From contig OY969789.1 in the NCBI GenBank assembly GCA_963703085.1, positions 2,790,001 through 2,854,000 of the forward strand: 64,000 bases of DNA, in the 5' to 3' direction. Origin of the DNA: DATAEG01 sp963703085 (GTDB taxonomy: Bacteria; Actinomycetota; Actinomycetes; Mycobacteriales; Jatrophihabitantaceae). The notes under the pieces were generated by a model. That model did no database searches. It saw only the letters and a list, made by a program, of their open reading frames with translations, and was not told the DNA's origin. A program made the position numbers and the translations under genes. Below, piece by piece: positions 18,751 to 26,664 of the stretch; positions within the stretch are counted from its first letter, which is position 1; each line of letters begins with the position of its first letter.

Positions 18751-18759
18751 CGCTGCTGC

Positions 18760-19899
18760 TCACCACTCGGCGTAGGCGCCGTCGTCATGCCGCCACACCG
18801 GCGAGTGCCAGTCATGGCCTCGCTTGTCCGCGGCGCGCACCGCGGCCTCGTCGATCTCGATGCCCAGTCCGGGGCCGAGCAGTCGTTCGATGTAGCCGTC
18901 GACATACTTGAACGCGGTGGTGTCGACGAGGTAATCGAGCAGATCGTTGCCCACGTTGTAGTGGATGCCGAGGCTCTGCTCCTGGATGAGCAGGTTCGGC
19001 GTGGCGAACCCGACCTGCAGGCTGGCCGCCAACGAAATGGGGCCGAGCGGGCAGTGCGGCGCCAGAGCCGCGTCGAACGTCTCGGCCAGCGCCCCGATGC
19101 GACGCACCTCGGAGATGCCGCCGGCATGCGACAGATCCGGTTGTGCGACGGCAATCCCGGCTTGCAGGACGGGTAGGAAATCCATCCGGGAGTAGAGCCG
19201 CTCGCCGGTCGCGATCGGAGTAGCACCGACCAGCCTGCTCAGCGCGGGGAGGTACTCCGGCAGCACCGGCTCTTCGACGAACAGCAGGTGATACGGCTCG
19301 AGACGGGGGATGAGCCGGGCGGCGTCCGGCACCGACACCCGGCCGTGGAAGTCGATCGCGAGATCGCGGTGGTCGCCGAGCAGCGAGCGGGCCAGCTCGA
19401 CCCGGTCCAACACTGCGTCCATCGCCGCCTTGTCGGCGAGCCGCGGAAAGCGGCCGGTCGCATTCATCTTCACCGCGGTGAACCCGCGCTGCACTTGCTC
19501 GGTGATCGCGTCGGCGAGCTCGGCCGGCTCGTCGCCGCCGACCCAGTTGTACATCCGGATGCGTTCGCGGACCGGTCCGCCGAGCAACTCGTGCACCGGT
19601 GCCTCGCGGTACTTTCCGACGATGTCCCACAACGCTTGGTCCAGTCCGGACACCGCGCTGCTGAGTACCGGACCGCCCCGGTAGAACCCGGCCTTGGTCA
19701 TCAGCTGCCAGCAGTCTTCGACCTGCAGCGGATTGGCACCGATGATCAGGTCCGCGACCTCGTGGACTGCCGCCCGAGTCGTCGCAGCGCGGCCCTCGAC
19801 GAGCGGCTCGCCCCAGCCGACCAGTCCTTCGTCGGTCTCCACGCGGCAGAACAGCCAACGAGGCGGCACCAGGAACGTTTCGACGCCGGTGATCTTCAT
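18760..19899 (-). CDS. dgoD: D-galactonate dehydratase (enolase superfamily)
   Basis: A 379-residue protein. Metal ligands and bases fall at the positions known for E. coli DgoD: Asp183 and His185 in DFHGR, Glu209 in VEEP, Glu233 in GERLYSR, and His282 in PHCPLGP. The tail PVWRHDDGAYAEW is nearly the E. coli tail. It dehydrates D-galactonate to 2-keto-3-deoxygalactonate in the De Ley-Doudoroff route. No good ribosome site precedes its ATG; translation is probably coupled to the leader ORF ending on it. The kinase and aldolase for later steps are not in the window. Confidence 0.92.
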   Translation of the reverse strand: MKITGVETFLVPPRWLFCRVETDEGLVGWGEPLVEGRAATTRAAVHEVADLIIGANPLQVEDCWQLMTKAGFYRGGPVLSSAVSGLDQALWDIVGKYREAPVHELLGGPVRERIRMYNWVGGDEPAELADAITEQVQRGFTAVKMNATGRFPRLADKAAMDAVLDRVELARSLLGDHRDLAIDFHGRVSVPDAARLIPRLEPYHLLFVEEPVLPEYLPALSRLVGATPIATGERLYSRMDFLPVLQAGIAVAQPDLSHAGGISEVRRIGALAETFDAALAPHCPLGPISLAASLQVGFATPNLLIQEQSLGIHYNVGNDLLDYLVDTTAFKYVDGYIERLLGPGLGIEIDEAAVRAADKRGHDWHSPVWRHDDGAYAEW

Positions 19900-19952
19900 G
19901 CGAGCAACGACGCGCGGCGCCGCTGAGGGATCGCCAGATCGGACGAGGGCAT
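19896..19952 (-). CDS. 18-codon leader ORF coupled to dgoD
   Basis: An ATG at 19952 opens a short frame reading MPSSDLAIPQRRRASLLA and stopping at TGA, whose first bases overlap the dgoD start codon (ATGA). The sequence AGAGGAG sits five bases before this ATG and is the only strong ribosome site here, since none precedes dgoD itself. This suggests translational coupling, possibly with control by leader translation. The peptide has no recognised function and no obvious attenuator codons. Alternatively it is a remnant of a longer upstream gene. Confidence 0.5.
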   Translation of the reverse strand: MPSSDLAIPQRRRASLLA

Positions 19953-20014
19953 CAGTTCTCCTCTGGACCGGAACCGACGCTCAGGCTGCGTCCGGCTTTG
20001 TCATTTCTTATTAA

Positions 20015-21382
20015 TTATCGTACCGCGTCCGGGTCGGAGCTCACCAGCGCCAGCCGGGCGCGCAGGAAGTCCCGGTCGGCGGCTGTGCCGGCGAGTTCCA
20101 AGGCGCGACGGTAGCTCGCCGCGGCGGCCTCGGCCCGGCTGAGCCGGCGCAGCAGATCGGCCCGCGCAGAGTGGTAGAGGTGATTGCCGGACAGGCTCGA
20201 CTCGAGGCCGTCCAGCAGTGTCAGGCCGGCCTCCGGCCCCTCGGTTTCGGCGACGGCGACTGCGCGGTTCAGCCGCACCACCGGCGAGCCGGTCAGCTCG
20301 TCCAGCTCCGCGTACAGCCGGCCGATCGCTGCCCAGTCGGTGTCCTCGGCGCGTGGCGCGCGGGCGTGCTCGGCGGCGATCCGGGCCTGCAGCCGGAAGC
20401 TGCTCGTGGTGCCGGTCGGCGGCGTGACCAACAGCTGGAGCGCCTCGGCGATCTCGTCGCGGTGCCACCGGTCGCGGTCTTGGTCGGCGAGCAGCACGAG
20501 TTGCCCGGCTCCGTCCATCCGGGCGTCGCGACGGGAGTGTTGGGCCAGCAGGAGCGCCAGCAAGGCCCGGACCTCCGGCTCGTCGGGCATCAACTGCATC
20601 ATCAGCCTGGTGAGGCGAATCGCCTCGTCGGCCAATTCGCGGCGCACCGGACCGGCGCCCGACGACGCGGCGTAGCCCTCGGTGAACACGAGGTAGAGCA
20701 CGGTCAGCACGCCGCTGAGCCGCTCGGGCAGCTCGCTGCCGGCCGGCACCCGATAGGGGATGCCGGCGCTGGCGATCTTCTTCTTGGCTCGGGTGATGCG
20801 CGCGGCCATGGTGGCCTCCGGAACCAGGAACAGCCGAGCGATCTCCGGAGTGGTCAGCCCACCGAGCAGCCGAAGCGTGAGCGCCACCCGGGACGGCATT
20901 GCCAGTGCCGGGTGGCAGCAGGTGAACAGCAGCCGGAGGCGCTCGTCGGGGATGCTGACCATGTCGGCCTCCTCGACGAGCTCGTCCGGTCCCGGAATGT
21001 CTTCGTCAACAAGCAGCAGCGGCAACCGGCGGTAGAGCGCGGCCTCGCGACGCATTCGGTCGATGGCTTTGCGGCGCGCAACGGTCAGCAACCAGCTCGG
21101 CGGGTTGTCCGGCACACCTTCGGCCGGCCAGTGCACTGCTGCGCTCGCGTACGCCTCGGCGAGCGACTCCTCGGCGAGGTCGAGGCTGCGCAGCTGTTTG
21201 ACCAACAGCGCGAGCAGCCGGGACCAGTGCTCCCGATGCGCATCTTCTACAACCGAGCGACGCTTGCGGAGCGAGAGTGACTCCGAGCGACGCTTGCGGA
21301 GCGAGAGTGACTCCGAGCGACGCTTGCGGAGCGAGAGTGAATCCGAGCGTCGCTGGCGCGGCGAGGATGGGTCCGGCGTCAT
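20015..21382 (-). CDS. ECF42-type RNA polymerase sigma factor with C-terminal extension
   Basis: A 455-residue protein. After an odd N-terminus come sigma region 2 (LAEESLAEAYASA), region 4 (LTTPEIARLFLVPEATMAAR) and a long C-terminal helical TPR-like/DUF6596 domain (FTEGYAASSGAG onward). The family works without a classical anti-sigma factor and is linked to a YCII-domain gene, which here lies two bases upstream. The only in-frame start is ATG at 21382, so residues 9-42 are encoded by three 30-base repeats and a degenerate fourth, giving SESLSLRKRR units. That extension is unusual. Confidence 0.88.
   Translation of the reverse strand: MTPDPSSPRQRRSDSLSLRKRRSESLSLRKRRSESLSLRKRRSVVEDAHREHWSRLLALLVKQLRSLDLAEESLAEAYASAAVHWPAEGVPDNPPSWLLTVARRKAIDRMRREAALYRRLPLLLVDEDIPGPDELVEEADMVSIPDERLRLLFTCCHPALAMPSRVALTLRLLGGLTTPEIARLFLVPEATMAARITRAKKKIASAGIPYRVPAGSELPERLSGVLTVLYLVFTEGYAASSGAGPVRRELADEAIRLTRLMMQLMPDEPEVRALLALLLAQHSRRDARMDGAGQLVLLADQDRDRWHRDEIAEALQLLVTPPTGTTSSFRLQARIAAEHARAPRAEDTDWAAIGRLYAELDELTGSPVVRLNRAVAVAETEGPEAGLTLLDGLESSLSGNHLYHSARADLLRRLSRAEAAAASYRRALELAGTAADRDFLRARLALVSSDPDAVR
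21253..21372. repeat. 30-bp tandem repeat (three copies plus a degenerate fourth)
   Basis: Units start at 21253, 21283 and 21313. The first two are identical and the third differs by one base; a fourth at 21343 is clearly diverged. Each begins CCGAGCGACGCTTGCGGAGC. The unit length is a multiple of three, so the array stays in frame inside the sigma factor gene and adds ten residues per copy. There are no spacers between copies, so it is not CRISPR. Confidence 0.95.
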
Positions 21383-21383
21383 G

Positions 21384-21719
21384 TCACTTGATCGGTCGGA
21401 CCTCGACGTAGTCGGTGGGCAGGATCGGCACCAACCTCGCCAGCTCGGCTGCCGCGTCGAGATCGTCGGCCTCGACGATGTACCAGCCGCCGAGACCCTC
21501 CGCGGTCTCGCTGTACGGGCCGGTGGTGATCACCCGCTCGTCTCCCTCGGGGCGCACGATGCGGCTGTCGACAGCAAGCTCCGCGCCCCCGACGAGCGCG
21601 CCCTTCTCACCGACGGTCTTGGCGAATCGGTCGTGCTCGGCGTACATCTCCTTGGTGGCCTGCTCGTCGAGCGCTTGGTACGGGCCGTCCGACCCCTTGA
21701 TCAGCAATACGAACTTCAT
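21384..21719 (-). CDS. YCII-related domain protein, partner of ECF42 sigma
   Basis: A 111-residue protein of the YCII/DGPF family: MKFVLLIKGSDGPYQ start, ITTGPYSETAEGLGGWYIVE core and a C-terminal EVRPI. Such small proteins are encoded beside ECF42 sigma factors and may modulate them, though the mechanism is not settled. The gene ends one base before the sigma factor ATG, so the two are cotranscribed. Confidence 0.88.
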   Translation of the reverse strand: MKFVLLIKGSDGPYQALDEQATKEMYAEHDRFAKTVGEKGALVGGAELAVDSRIVRPEGDERVITTGPYSETAEGLGGWYIVEADDLDAAAELARLVPILPTDYVEVRPIK

Positions 21720-21798
21720 CAGAACCCCCTCGGACCGGGCTGCCGTCGGCAGGCAGCGTCAGCTCTATGACGAGTAGCTGCGGCGCGGATCGACAGCC

Positions 21799-22284
21799 TC
21801 ACGGCACGTCCTTCCCGTCGCGAGTCTCGCGTGGTTCGAACCGGGCCAGTTCCGAGCGCAGGAAGTCACGGGTGGCGACCTCACCCAGCGCCAGGCGAAC
21901 AGCGGCGATCTCGCGGGCGAGGTAGTCCACATCGGCCTTGGCCTGCCGGGCCTCCTGGCGGTCCTGCTCGAGGTTCACCCGGTCCCGGTCGTCCTGCCGG
22001 TTCTGCGCGAGCAGGATCAGCGGTGCGGCGTAGGCGGCCTGCAGCGAAAGCACCAGCGTCAGGAACGTGAAGGTGTACGGGTCGAATCGCCACGACCTGG
22101 GCGCCGCCACGTTGTAGGTGAGCCAGGCGATGATGGTGATGCTCTGATAGGCCAGGTAACGGCCGGTGCCGAGGAAGCGCGCCACTCGCTCGGTGAGCCG
22201 GCCGAACGCCTCGCGGTCGATCTGGAATGCCGGCCGCCGACGGGGGTCCTGCGGCTGGTCCAGTCGGGTCCGCGGCTCGGTCAC
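21799..22284 (-). CDS. DUF1003 family membrane protein
   Basis: A 161-residue protein with two membrane helices (YLAYQSITIIAWLTYNVA and the FTFLTLVLSLQAAYAAPL segment), then a charged helical tail rich in Q, D and R. This is the DUF1003 layout. It is encoded just downstream of the MgtE-like gene, the same pairing as in mycobacteria, and may take part in cation transport. Start is GTG at 22284. Confidence 0.85.
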   Translation of the reverse strand: MTEPRTRLDQPQDPRRRPAFQIDREAFGRLTERVARFLGTGRYLAYQSITIIAWLTYNVAAPRSWRFDPYTFTFLTLVLSLQAAYAAPLILLAQNRQDDRDRVNLEQDRQEARQAKADVDYLAREIAAVRLALGEVATRDFLRSELARFEPRETRDGKDVP

Positions 22285-22312
22285 GGACTCACCCGGTCAG
22301 TGACCGAGGCGC

Positions 22313-23596
22313 TCACGGCCGGGCCTCCGCGGTGCCGAGCATGAGCGACGAGGGATCGGCGTCGCGCCAGTCCTCGGGCAAGAGGTGGTCGAGCACGTCG
22401 TCGATACTCACGGCGCCGATGAGCCGGTCGTTGTCATCGACGACCGCTGCGGCCACGAGGTTGTAGGCCGCAAGGTAGCGCGTCACGTCGGCGAGGTTGG
22501 TGTGCGGCCGCAGCGGGGCGGGATCGGTCTCGACGACGCCGCTGACCAGCATCGAGGGAGGTTCCCGCAGCAGACGCTGCAGATGCGCGGTGCCCAGGAA
22601 GCGGCCGGTCGGAGTGGCTTGCGGCGGGCGCACGACGAAGACCTGCGACGCGATCGCCGGGGTGAGGTCGGGATTGCGCACCAGCGCGAGCGCCTCCGCG
22701 ACGGTGGCATCCGGCAGCAGGATGATCGGCTCGGAGGTCATCAGCCCGCCGGCGGTGTAGTCGCCATAGCTCATCAACCGGCGAACCGGGGCTGCTTCCT
22801 CCGGCTGCATCAGCGTGAGCAACCGTTCCTGGTCGGCAGCAGGCATCTCACCCAGCAGATCGGCGGCGTCGTCGTCATCCATCGCCTCGAGGACGTCCGC
22901 GGCGCGCTCGTCGGCGAGCGAGCCCAACAGCTTCACCTGTTCCTCGTCGGAGAGCTCCTGCATCACGTCGGCCAGCCGCTCGTCGTCGAGTGCGGCAGCG
23001 ACTTCGCGACGACGCTTCTCGGGCATGTCCTTGAGCGCGAGGGCAACATCGGTGGGCCGCAGTCCGGCCAGGACGGTGAGCAGCGTGTCGGTGCCCTGTT
23101 GCGCCTCGGACAGGGCCAGCCCGGAGACCTCGTCCCAGTCGACCTGGAACAGCTCGCCGCGACGTCCGCGCAGCCGACTGCCGGAGACCCGCACGGCCAG
23201 GCGAGTGATCACCCAGTCGTGACCGCGGGTCTGCTCCATAGCTGCGTCGACGATATTGGCGAGCCGGCCGTCGTCGGTCAGTGAGACGGTGCGATCCAGC
23301 AGCTCGGCCAGGACGAGCAGCTCGGCCGGCCGGCGCTGGAACCGCTTCAGATTCACCGAGGCGGTGGAGAGCACGACCGCGTCCGACTCGAGCCGGGTGA
23401 CCCGACCCATCGGCACGAAGATCCGGTGCCGGTGCTGCAACTCGACGACCAGTCCGAGGACGCGAGGCGGTTGCCGCCCTATTCGCAACGTGGCGACCGC
23501 TTCCCGCACCCGGCCGAGCTGGTCGCCGTTGGGGTCGAAAACACCCACGCCCGCCAGCCTGGCGAGGAAGACGCGCGCGACCGTGCTCACGGGCAC
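22313..23596 (-). CDS. MgtE-type protein with PRC-barrel, MgtE N-domain and CBS pair (no channel)
   Basis: A 427-residue soluble protein. Residues 1-90 resemble a PRC-barrel (GVGVFDPNGDQLGRVREAV), residues about 150-280 are the MgtE intracellular superhelix (ERAADVLEAMDDDDAADLL), and residues 290-415 are two CBS motifs (GGLMTSEPIILL, SIDDVLDHLLPED). The membrane channel of true MgtE is absent. It may sense magnesium or nucleotides for a partner such as the DUF1003 protein. It belongs to the mycobacterial-type mrp/DUF1003/MgtE-like gene set. Confidence 0.85.
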   Translation of the reverse strand: MPVSTVARVFLARLAGVGVFDPNGDQLGRVREAVATLRIGRQPPRVLGLVVELQHRHRIFVPMGRVTRLESDAVVLSTASVNLKRFQRRPAELLVLAELLDRTVSLTDDGRLANIVDAAMEQTRGHDWVITRLAVRVSGSRLRGRRGELFQVDWDEVSGLALSEAQQGTDTLLTVLAGLRPTDVALALKDMPEKRRREVAAALDDERLADVMQELSDEEQVKLLGSLADERAADVLEAMDDDDAADLLGEMPAADQERLLTLMQPEEAAPVRRLMSYGDYTAGGLMTSEPIILLPDATVAEALALVRNPDLTPAIASQVFVVRPPQATPTGRFLGTAHLQRLLREPPSMLVSGVVETDPAPLRPHTNLADVTRYLAAYNLVAAAVVDDNDRLIGAVSIDDVLDHLLPEDWRDADPSSLMLGTAEARP

Positions 23597-23611
23597 TGAG
23601 CCTAGTGCCGG

Positions 23612-24565
23612 GTGGAAGTGCTGGTGCGCAAGGATGACGATGTGCAGCCTGCCGGTACCGCGCGGCCGAACCTCGCGTTACCGCCGCCTCGCGATGCAGT
23701 CTTCCTCGTCGTCGGGTTGCTCGGAGTGTCGCTGTCCGGGCCGCTGATCGCCGCGACCGTGGCACCGGCGCTGGCCATCGCGTTCTGGCGCAACGCGCTG
23801 GGTACGGCTGTCACCGGCTCGGTCATGCTGCTGCGCAACCGCGCTGAGCTGCGCCGGATCAGCCGTCACGAACTGGGGCTTTCGGCTCTGGCCGGCGTCT
23901 TCCTGGCCGCCCACTTCGCGACCTGGATTCCGAGCCTGACGATGACGACGGTGGCCACGTCGACCGCGTTGGTCGCCACGCAACCGGTATTCGTCGCGAC
24001 GTTGGCGCACCTCCAGGGCACCTTCCTGCCCCGGCGCGCCTGGTGGGCGATCGGCCTGGCCGTCGTCGCCGCGGCGTTGATCACCGGCGCGGACGTCTCG
24101 CTGTCCGGCCGCGCGGTCCTCGGTGATCTGCTCGCGGTGCTCGGCGGCGCCTGCGCAGCGCTCTACGTGACCGCTGGGGCCAAGGCCCGCACCACGATGA
24201 GCGCGAGCGTGTACACGACGCTCTGCTACGGGGTGTGCGCGGTCGTCTTGTTGATTGCCTGCCTGATCGGGCGACAACACGTCATTGGCTTCAGCGGCAA
24301 CGCCTGGTTCAAGATCGTCGCGATCACGGTGGTGGCGCAGCTACTCGGCCACACGCTGTTCAATCTGGTGTTGCGCTCCACCAGTCCGACCGTGATCAGC
24401 ATCGCGCTGCTGCTTGAAGTGCCCGGAGCGGCACTGGTGGCATTCGTCTGGTTGCACCAGCACCCGCCGGCGACGGCATGGCCAGGTCTGGTGTTGTTGC
24501 TGGTGGCGCTGGTCGGCGTGGTCTCCGCGCGTGGCACCGAGCTACCGGTCGAGGCGACCGAGTAG
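23612..24565 (+). CDS. EamA/DMT family transporter
   Basis: A 317-residue protein with ten predicted membrane helices in two EamA repeats: LVVGLLGVSLSGPLIAATVA at the start and VAQLLGHTLFNLVLRSTSPT in the second repeat. It probably exports metabolites or amino acids. It is divergent from the MgtE-like gene by 15 bases. The first ATG-equivalent gives a short hydrophilic lead of about 27 residues, so a later start is possible. Confidence 0.83.
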   Translation: MEVLVRKDDDVQPAGTARPNLALPPPRDAVFLVVGLLGVSLSGPLIAATVAPALAIAFWRNALGTAVTGSVMLLRNRAELRRISRHELGLSALAGVFLAAHFATWIPSLTMTTVATSTALVATQPVFVATLAHLQGTFLPRRAWWAIGLAVVAAALITGADVSLSGRAVLGDLLAVLGGACAALYVTAGAKARTTMSASVYTTLCYGVCAVVLLIACLIGRQHVIGFSGNAWFKIVAITVVAQLLGHTLFNLVLRSTSPTVISIALLLEVPGAALVAFVWLHQHPPATAWPGLVLLLVALVGVVSARGTELPVEATE

Positions 24566-24609
24566 CACCCGGCACGGCTCCGGACGGACTTCGATCGGCG
24601 TGCTGCGCA

Positions 24610-25278
24610 TCACGGTCCGCCGCGCCAGTGGTCGATGCGGTGATGATCGGGGGCGAATCCGTTCCCGATACCCCAGAGCACAGCCTGGGTACGGCTGGCG
24701 ACACCGATCTTGCGGTAGATCGTGCGGATGTAGGACTTGACCGTGTTCGGGCTGAGGAACGTCAGCCGAGCGACGTCGGCGTTGCTCTTGCCCTGCGTGA
24801 TCAGCGCCAGTATCTCCGCCTCGCGGTCGGTGAGCCCCTCGCGGCGACCGGGCCAGTCCAGTCCGGGGGCGCTGCGGGCCCGCGGTGGCGGCTCGCTCAC
24901 CACCACTTCGCCGGCGTGGACCGCTTCCAGCGCTACCACCAGGTCGCGCGCGTTCAGCGTCTTGGACAGGTAGCCGTGCACGCCTTGGCGCCGAGCGCTC
25001 TCGACCAGGTCGGGATGGAAGTTCCAGGTGTAGACGACCACTCGCTTCGCGCCGGGGTTCTGTACCAGCACCTTGATCTCGTCGTGGTCGGACTCCGGTT
25101 GCGCGAACGAGTCGTACAGCGCGATGTCAACCGGATCGTCGAGGGACGTATTCGCGTCGATCTCGGCAACCAGGACGCGGTCCCGGTACGGGTCGAGCAT
25201 GTGTGCGACGCCGGTCAGCACGACGTCGTAGTCATCGACCAGTGCGACGGTGATCGGCCGGGACGAGGCGGCGGGCAT
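24610..25278 (-). CDS. LuxR/NarL family response regulator (orphan)
   Basis: A 222-residue protein. The receiver domain has acidic pocket residues Asp15-Asp16, phospho-acceptor Asp56 (LYDSF), Thr84 and Lys106 (YLSKT), so it should be phosphorylatable. The C-terminal LuxR HTH is LTDREAEILALITQGKSNAD then FLSPNTVKSYIRTIYRK. No histidine kinase is beside it. Two CCTAGGGGTG sites lie 18-50 bases upstream of its start and a related site lies before the sensor-domain pair at 32-33 kb, which may mark its regulon. Confidence 0.9.
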   Translation of the reverse strand: MPAASSRPITVALVDDYDVVLTGVAHMLDPYRDRVLVAEIDANTSLDDPVDIALYDSFAQPESDHDEIKVLVQNPGAKRVVVYTWNFHPDLVESARRQGVHGYLSKTLNARDLVVALEAVHAGEVVVSEPPPRARSAPGLDWPGRREGLTDREAEILALITQGKSNADVARLTFLSPNTVKSYIRTIYRKIGVASRTQAVLWGIGNGFAPDHHRIDHWRGGP

Positions 25279-25295
25279 GCCTCGACACTAACCTA

Positions 25296-25328
25296 CCTAG
25301 GGGTGTACCGGACCAGCCCTAGGGGTGG
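25296..25328. promoter_or_regulatory. Paired CCTAGGGGTG sites upstream of the LuxR regulator and GlsB
   Basis: CCTAGGGGTGTACC at 25296-25309 is followed by CCCTAGGGGTGG at 25317-25328. The CCTAGGGGTG cores are 22 bases apart, about two helical turns. They lie between the divergent response regulator and glsB genes. CCCTAGGG is itself an 8-base palindrome. They are probably binding sites for the regulator, acting on itself and glsB. Confidence 0.6.
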
Positions 25329-25415
25329 TTCCGTTGAGACCGCAAGTAGCCCGCCAGCCAGTTCGCCAGGCTGGATCCGATGCGCGCGCAACGCGCACAA
25401 CCGAAAGGCGTCACC

Positions 25416-25694
25416 ATGCTCGGTCTCATCGTCACGATCATCGTCGTCGGACTGATCGCCGGCGCCCTGGCCCGGCTTCTGGTGCCCGGCCGCCAGGACA
25501 TCTCGATCCCGATGACCATCCTGCTGGGCATCATCGGCTCGTTCATCGGCGGCTTCCTCGGGTACGTCATCTTCCACAAGGACGCCTCCGACGGGTTCCT
25601 GCAGCCGTCCGGCATCATCGGCTCGGTGATCGGCGCGGTCATCGCGCTGCTGATCTGGACCCGGGTCGGCGGGCGTCGTGCGGTGAGCCGCTGA
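25416..25694 (+). CDS. GlsB/YeaQ/YmgE family stress-response membrane protein
   Basis: A 92-residue protein with three membrane helices rich in Gly and Ile (GLIAGALARLLVPGRQ, GIIGSFIGGFLGYVIF, IIGSVIGAVIALLIW). This is the transglycosylase-associated/GlsB family, induced under stress in many bacteria. The ATG at 25416 has AAAGGCG upstream; an in-frame ATG 36 bases earlier would add a polar stretch foreign to the family. Divergent from the LuxR regulator, with the paired sites between them. Confidence 0.88.
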   Translation: MLGLIVTIIVVGLIAGALARLLVPGRQDISIPMTILLGIIGSFIGGFLGYVIFHKDASDGFLQPSGIIGSVIGAVIALLIWTRVGGRRAVSR

Positions 25695-25791
25695 CTCCGG
25701 CTGCAGTCCCGGATCGAACGTCGGCGCGGGGCACCATCGGCACGATGCCGGTGGTGCCCCGCGCCACGGACGGTCCAGGCGGGATCGGCGC

Positions 25792-26523
25792 TTACCGCGC
25801 CGGGGCGTCGGGATCCTGTGAGTAGGGGCGGCCGGCCGTCGTCTCGCCGGACGTGCCGAAGGTGGGCCGGTTGGCCGGCTCGGCGCGGTCCTCGGACCCG
25901 GTCCGCACCGGCTGGTCGGTCTGGTAGGTGTCATCGGTGCGCGCGGTGTTGGCGGGTTCGGTGTGTCGCGATGCCGCGGCAGCAGCGGCCGCCTCGCGCT
26001 CTTCAGCCTCGCGACGGCGGCGCGCGCGCCGCTCGGCCACCCGCACGTCACGCACGCCGACCACGGCCAGCCGGCCGAGTGCGAAGCCCGCGATCAGCAC
26101 GATGGCCGGCCCGAGCGCGGTGAAGTAGCCGAGCTCGGCGACCGCTCGGCCGCTGTCGCTGGTCGCGGTAGGTGACCCGACCGAGCCGATGTGCAGCAGG
26201 TCGGCGACGCTGCGGCCCAGGACGAACCAGGCGCCGCCGGCCACGGCGAGCCAGCCGCCGAAACTGGCGACGAAGCGGTTCGCGCTAAGCAGCAGGAGCA
26301 GACCACCGAGCACCACGGCTGCACCGGGCAGGACTTCCAACCAGCCGCGAGCCGAGGTCCATCGCCAGGTGTCGTCGTTGCCGTAGGAGTAGTCGAAGTA
26401 CGGGCCGATGAACGGGATCAGTGCTCCCCACGCGCCCAGCACGATCAGCACGACTCCGCTGATTGCACCGCGGCTGCGCGGGACCAGGCTGAGGGACTTT
26501 TCGGTGTTCGATGTGGCTGTCAT
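25792..26523 (-). CDS. Hypothetical four-helix membrane protein with polar C-terminal tail
   Basis: A 243-residue protein. Four membrane helices are visible (ISGVVLIVLGAWGALIPFIG; about 65-80; about 90-107; about 135-155), followed by an arginine-rich segment and a low-complexity tail of Thr, Glu, Pro and Asp. The start is the ATG preceded by GTGAAGGTGAGG; an upstream start would add no hydrophobic sequence. No family was recognised with confidence. It may be a stress-linked membrane protein like the neighbouring GlsB. Confidence 0.65.
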   Translation of the reverse strand: MTATSNTEKSLSLVPRSRGAISGVVLIVLGAWGALIPFIGPYFDYSYGNDDTWRWTSARGWLEVLPGAAVVLGGLLLLLSANRFVASFGGWLAVAGGAWFVLGRSVADLLHIGSVGSPTATSDSGRAVAELGYFTALGPAIVLIAGFALGRLAVVGVRDVRVAERRARRRREAEEREAAAAAAASRHTEPANTARTDDTYQTDQPVRTGSEDRAEPANRPTFGTSGETTAGRPYSQDPDAPAR

Positions 26524-26664
26524 GCTGACCTCACCTTCACGGTGCGGCCCAGCGCGGCACTCAGCCGGGCCGACAAGAAGCGGCATCTGGCTCAGCCGTC
26601 AGACCGAAGCGGGGTCCGCTACGGCTGTCTTTTGGAGCCTACCCGGCAGACCGGCCTGAATGCG

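Noticed and set aside
21253..21372. CRISPR array
   Set aside because: Repeats are head-to-tail with no spacers and lie in frame in a coding gene; no cas genes nearby.
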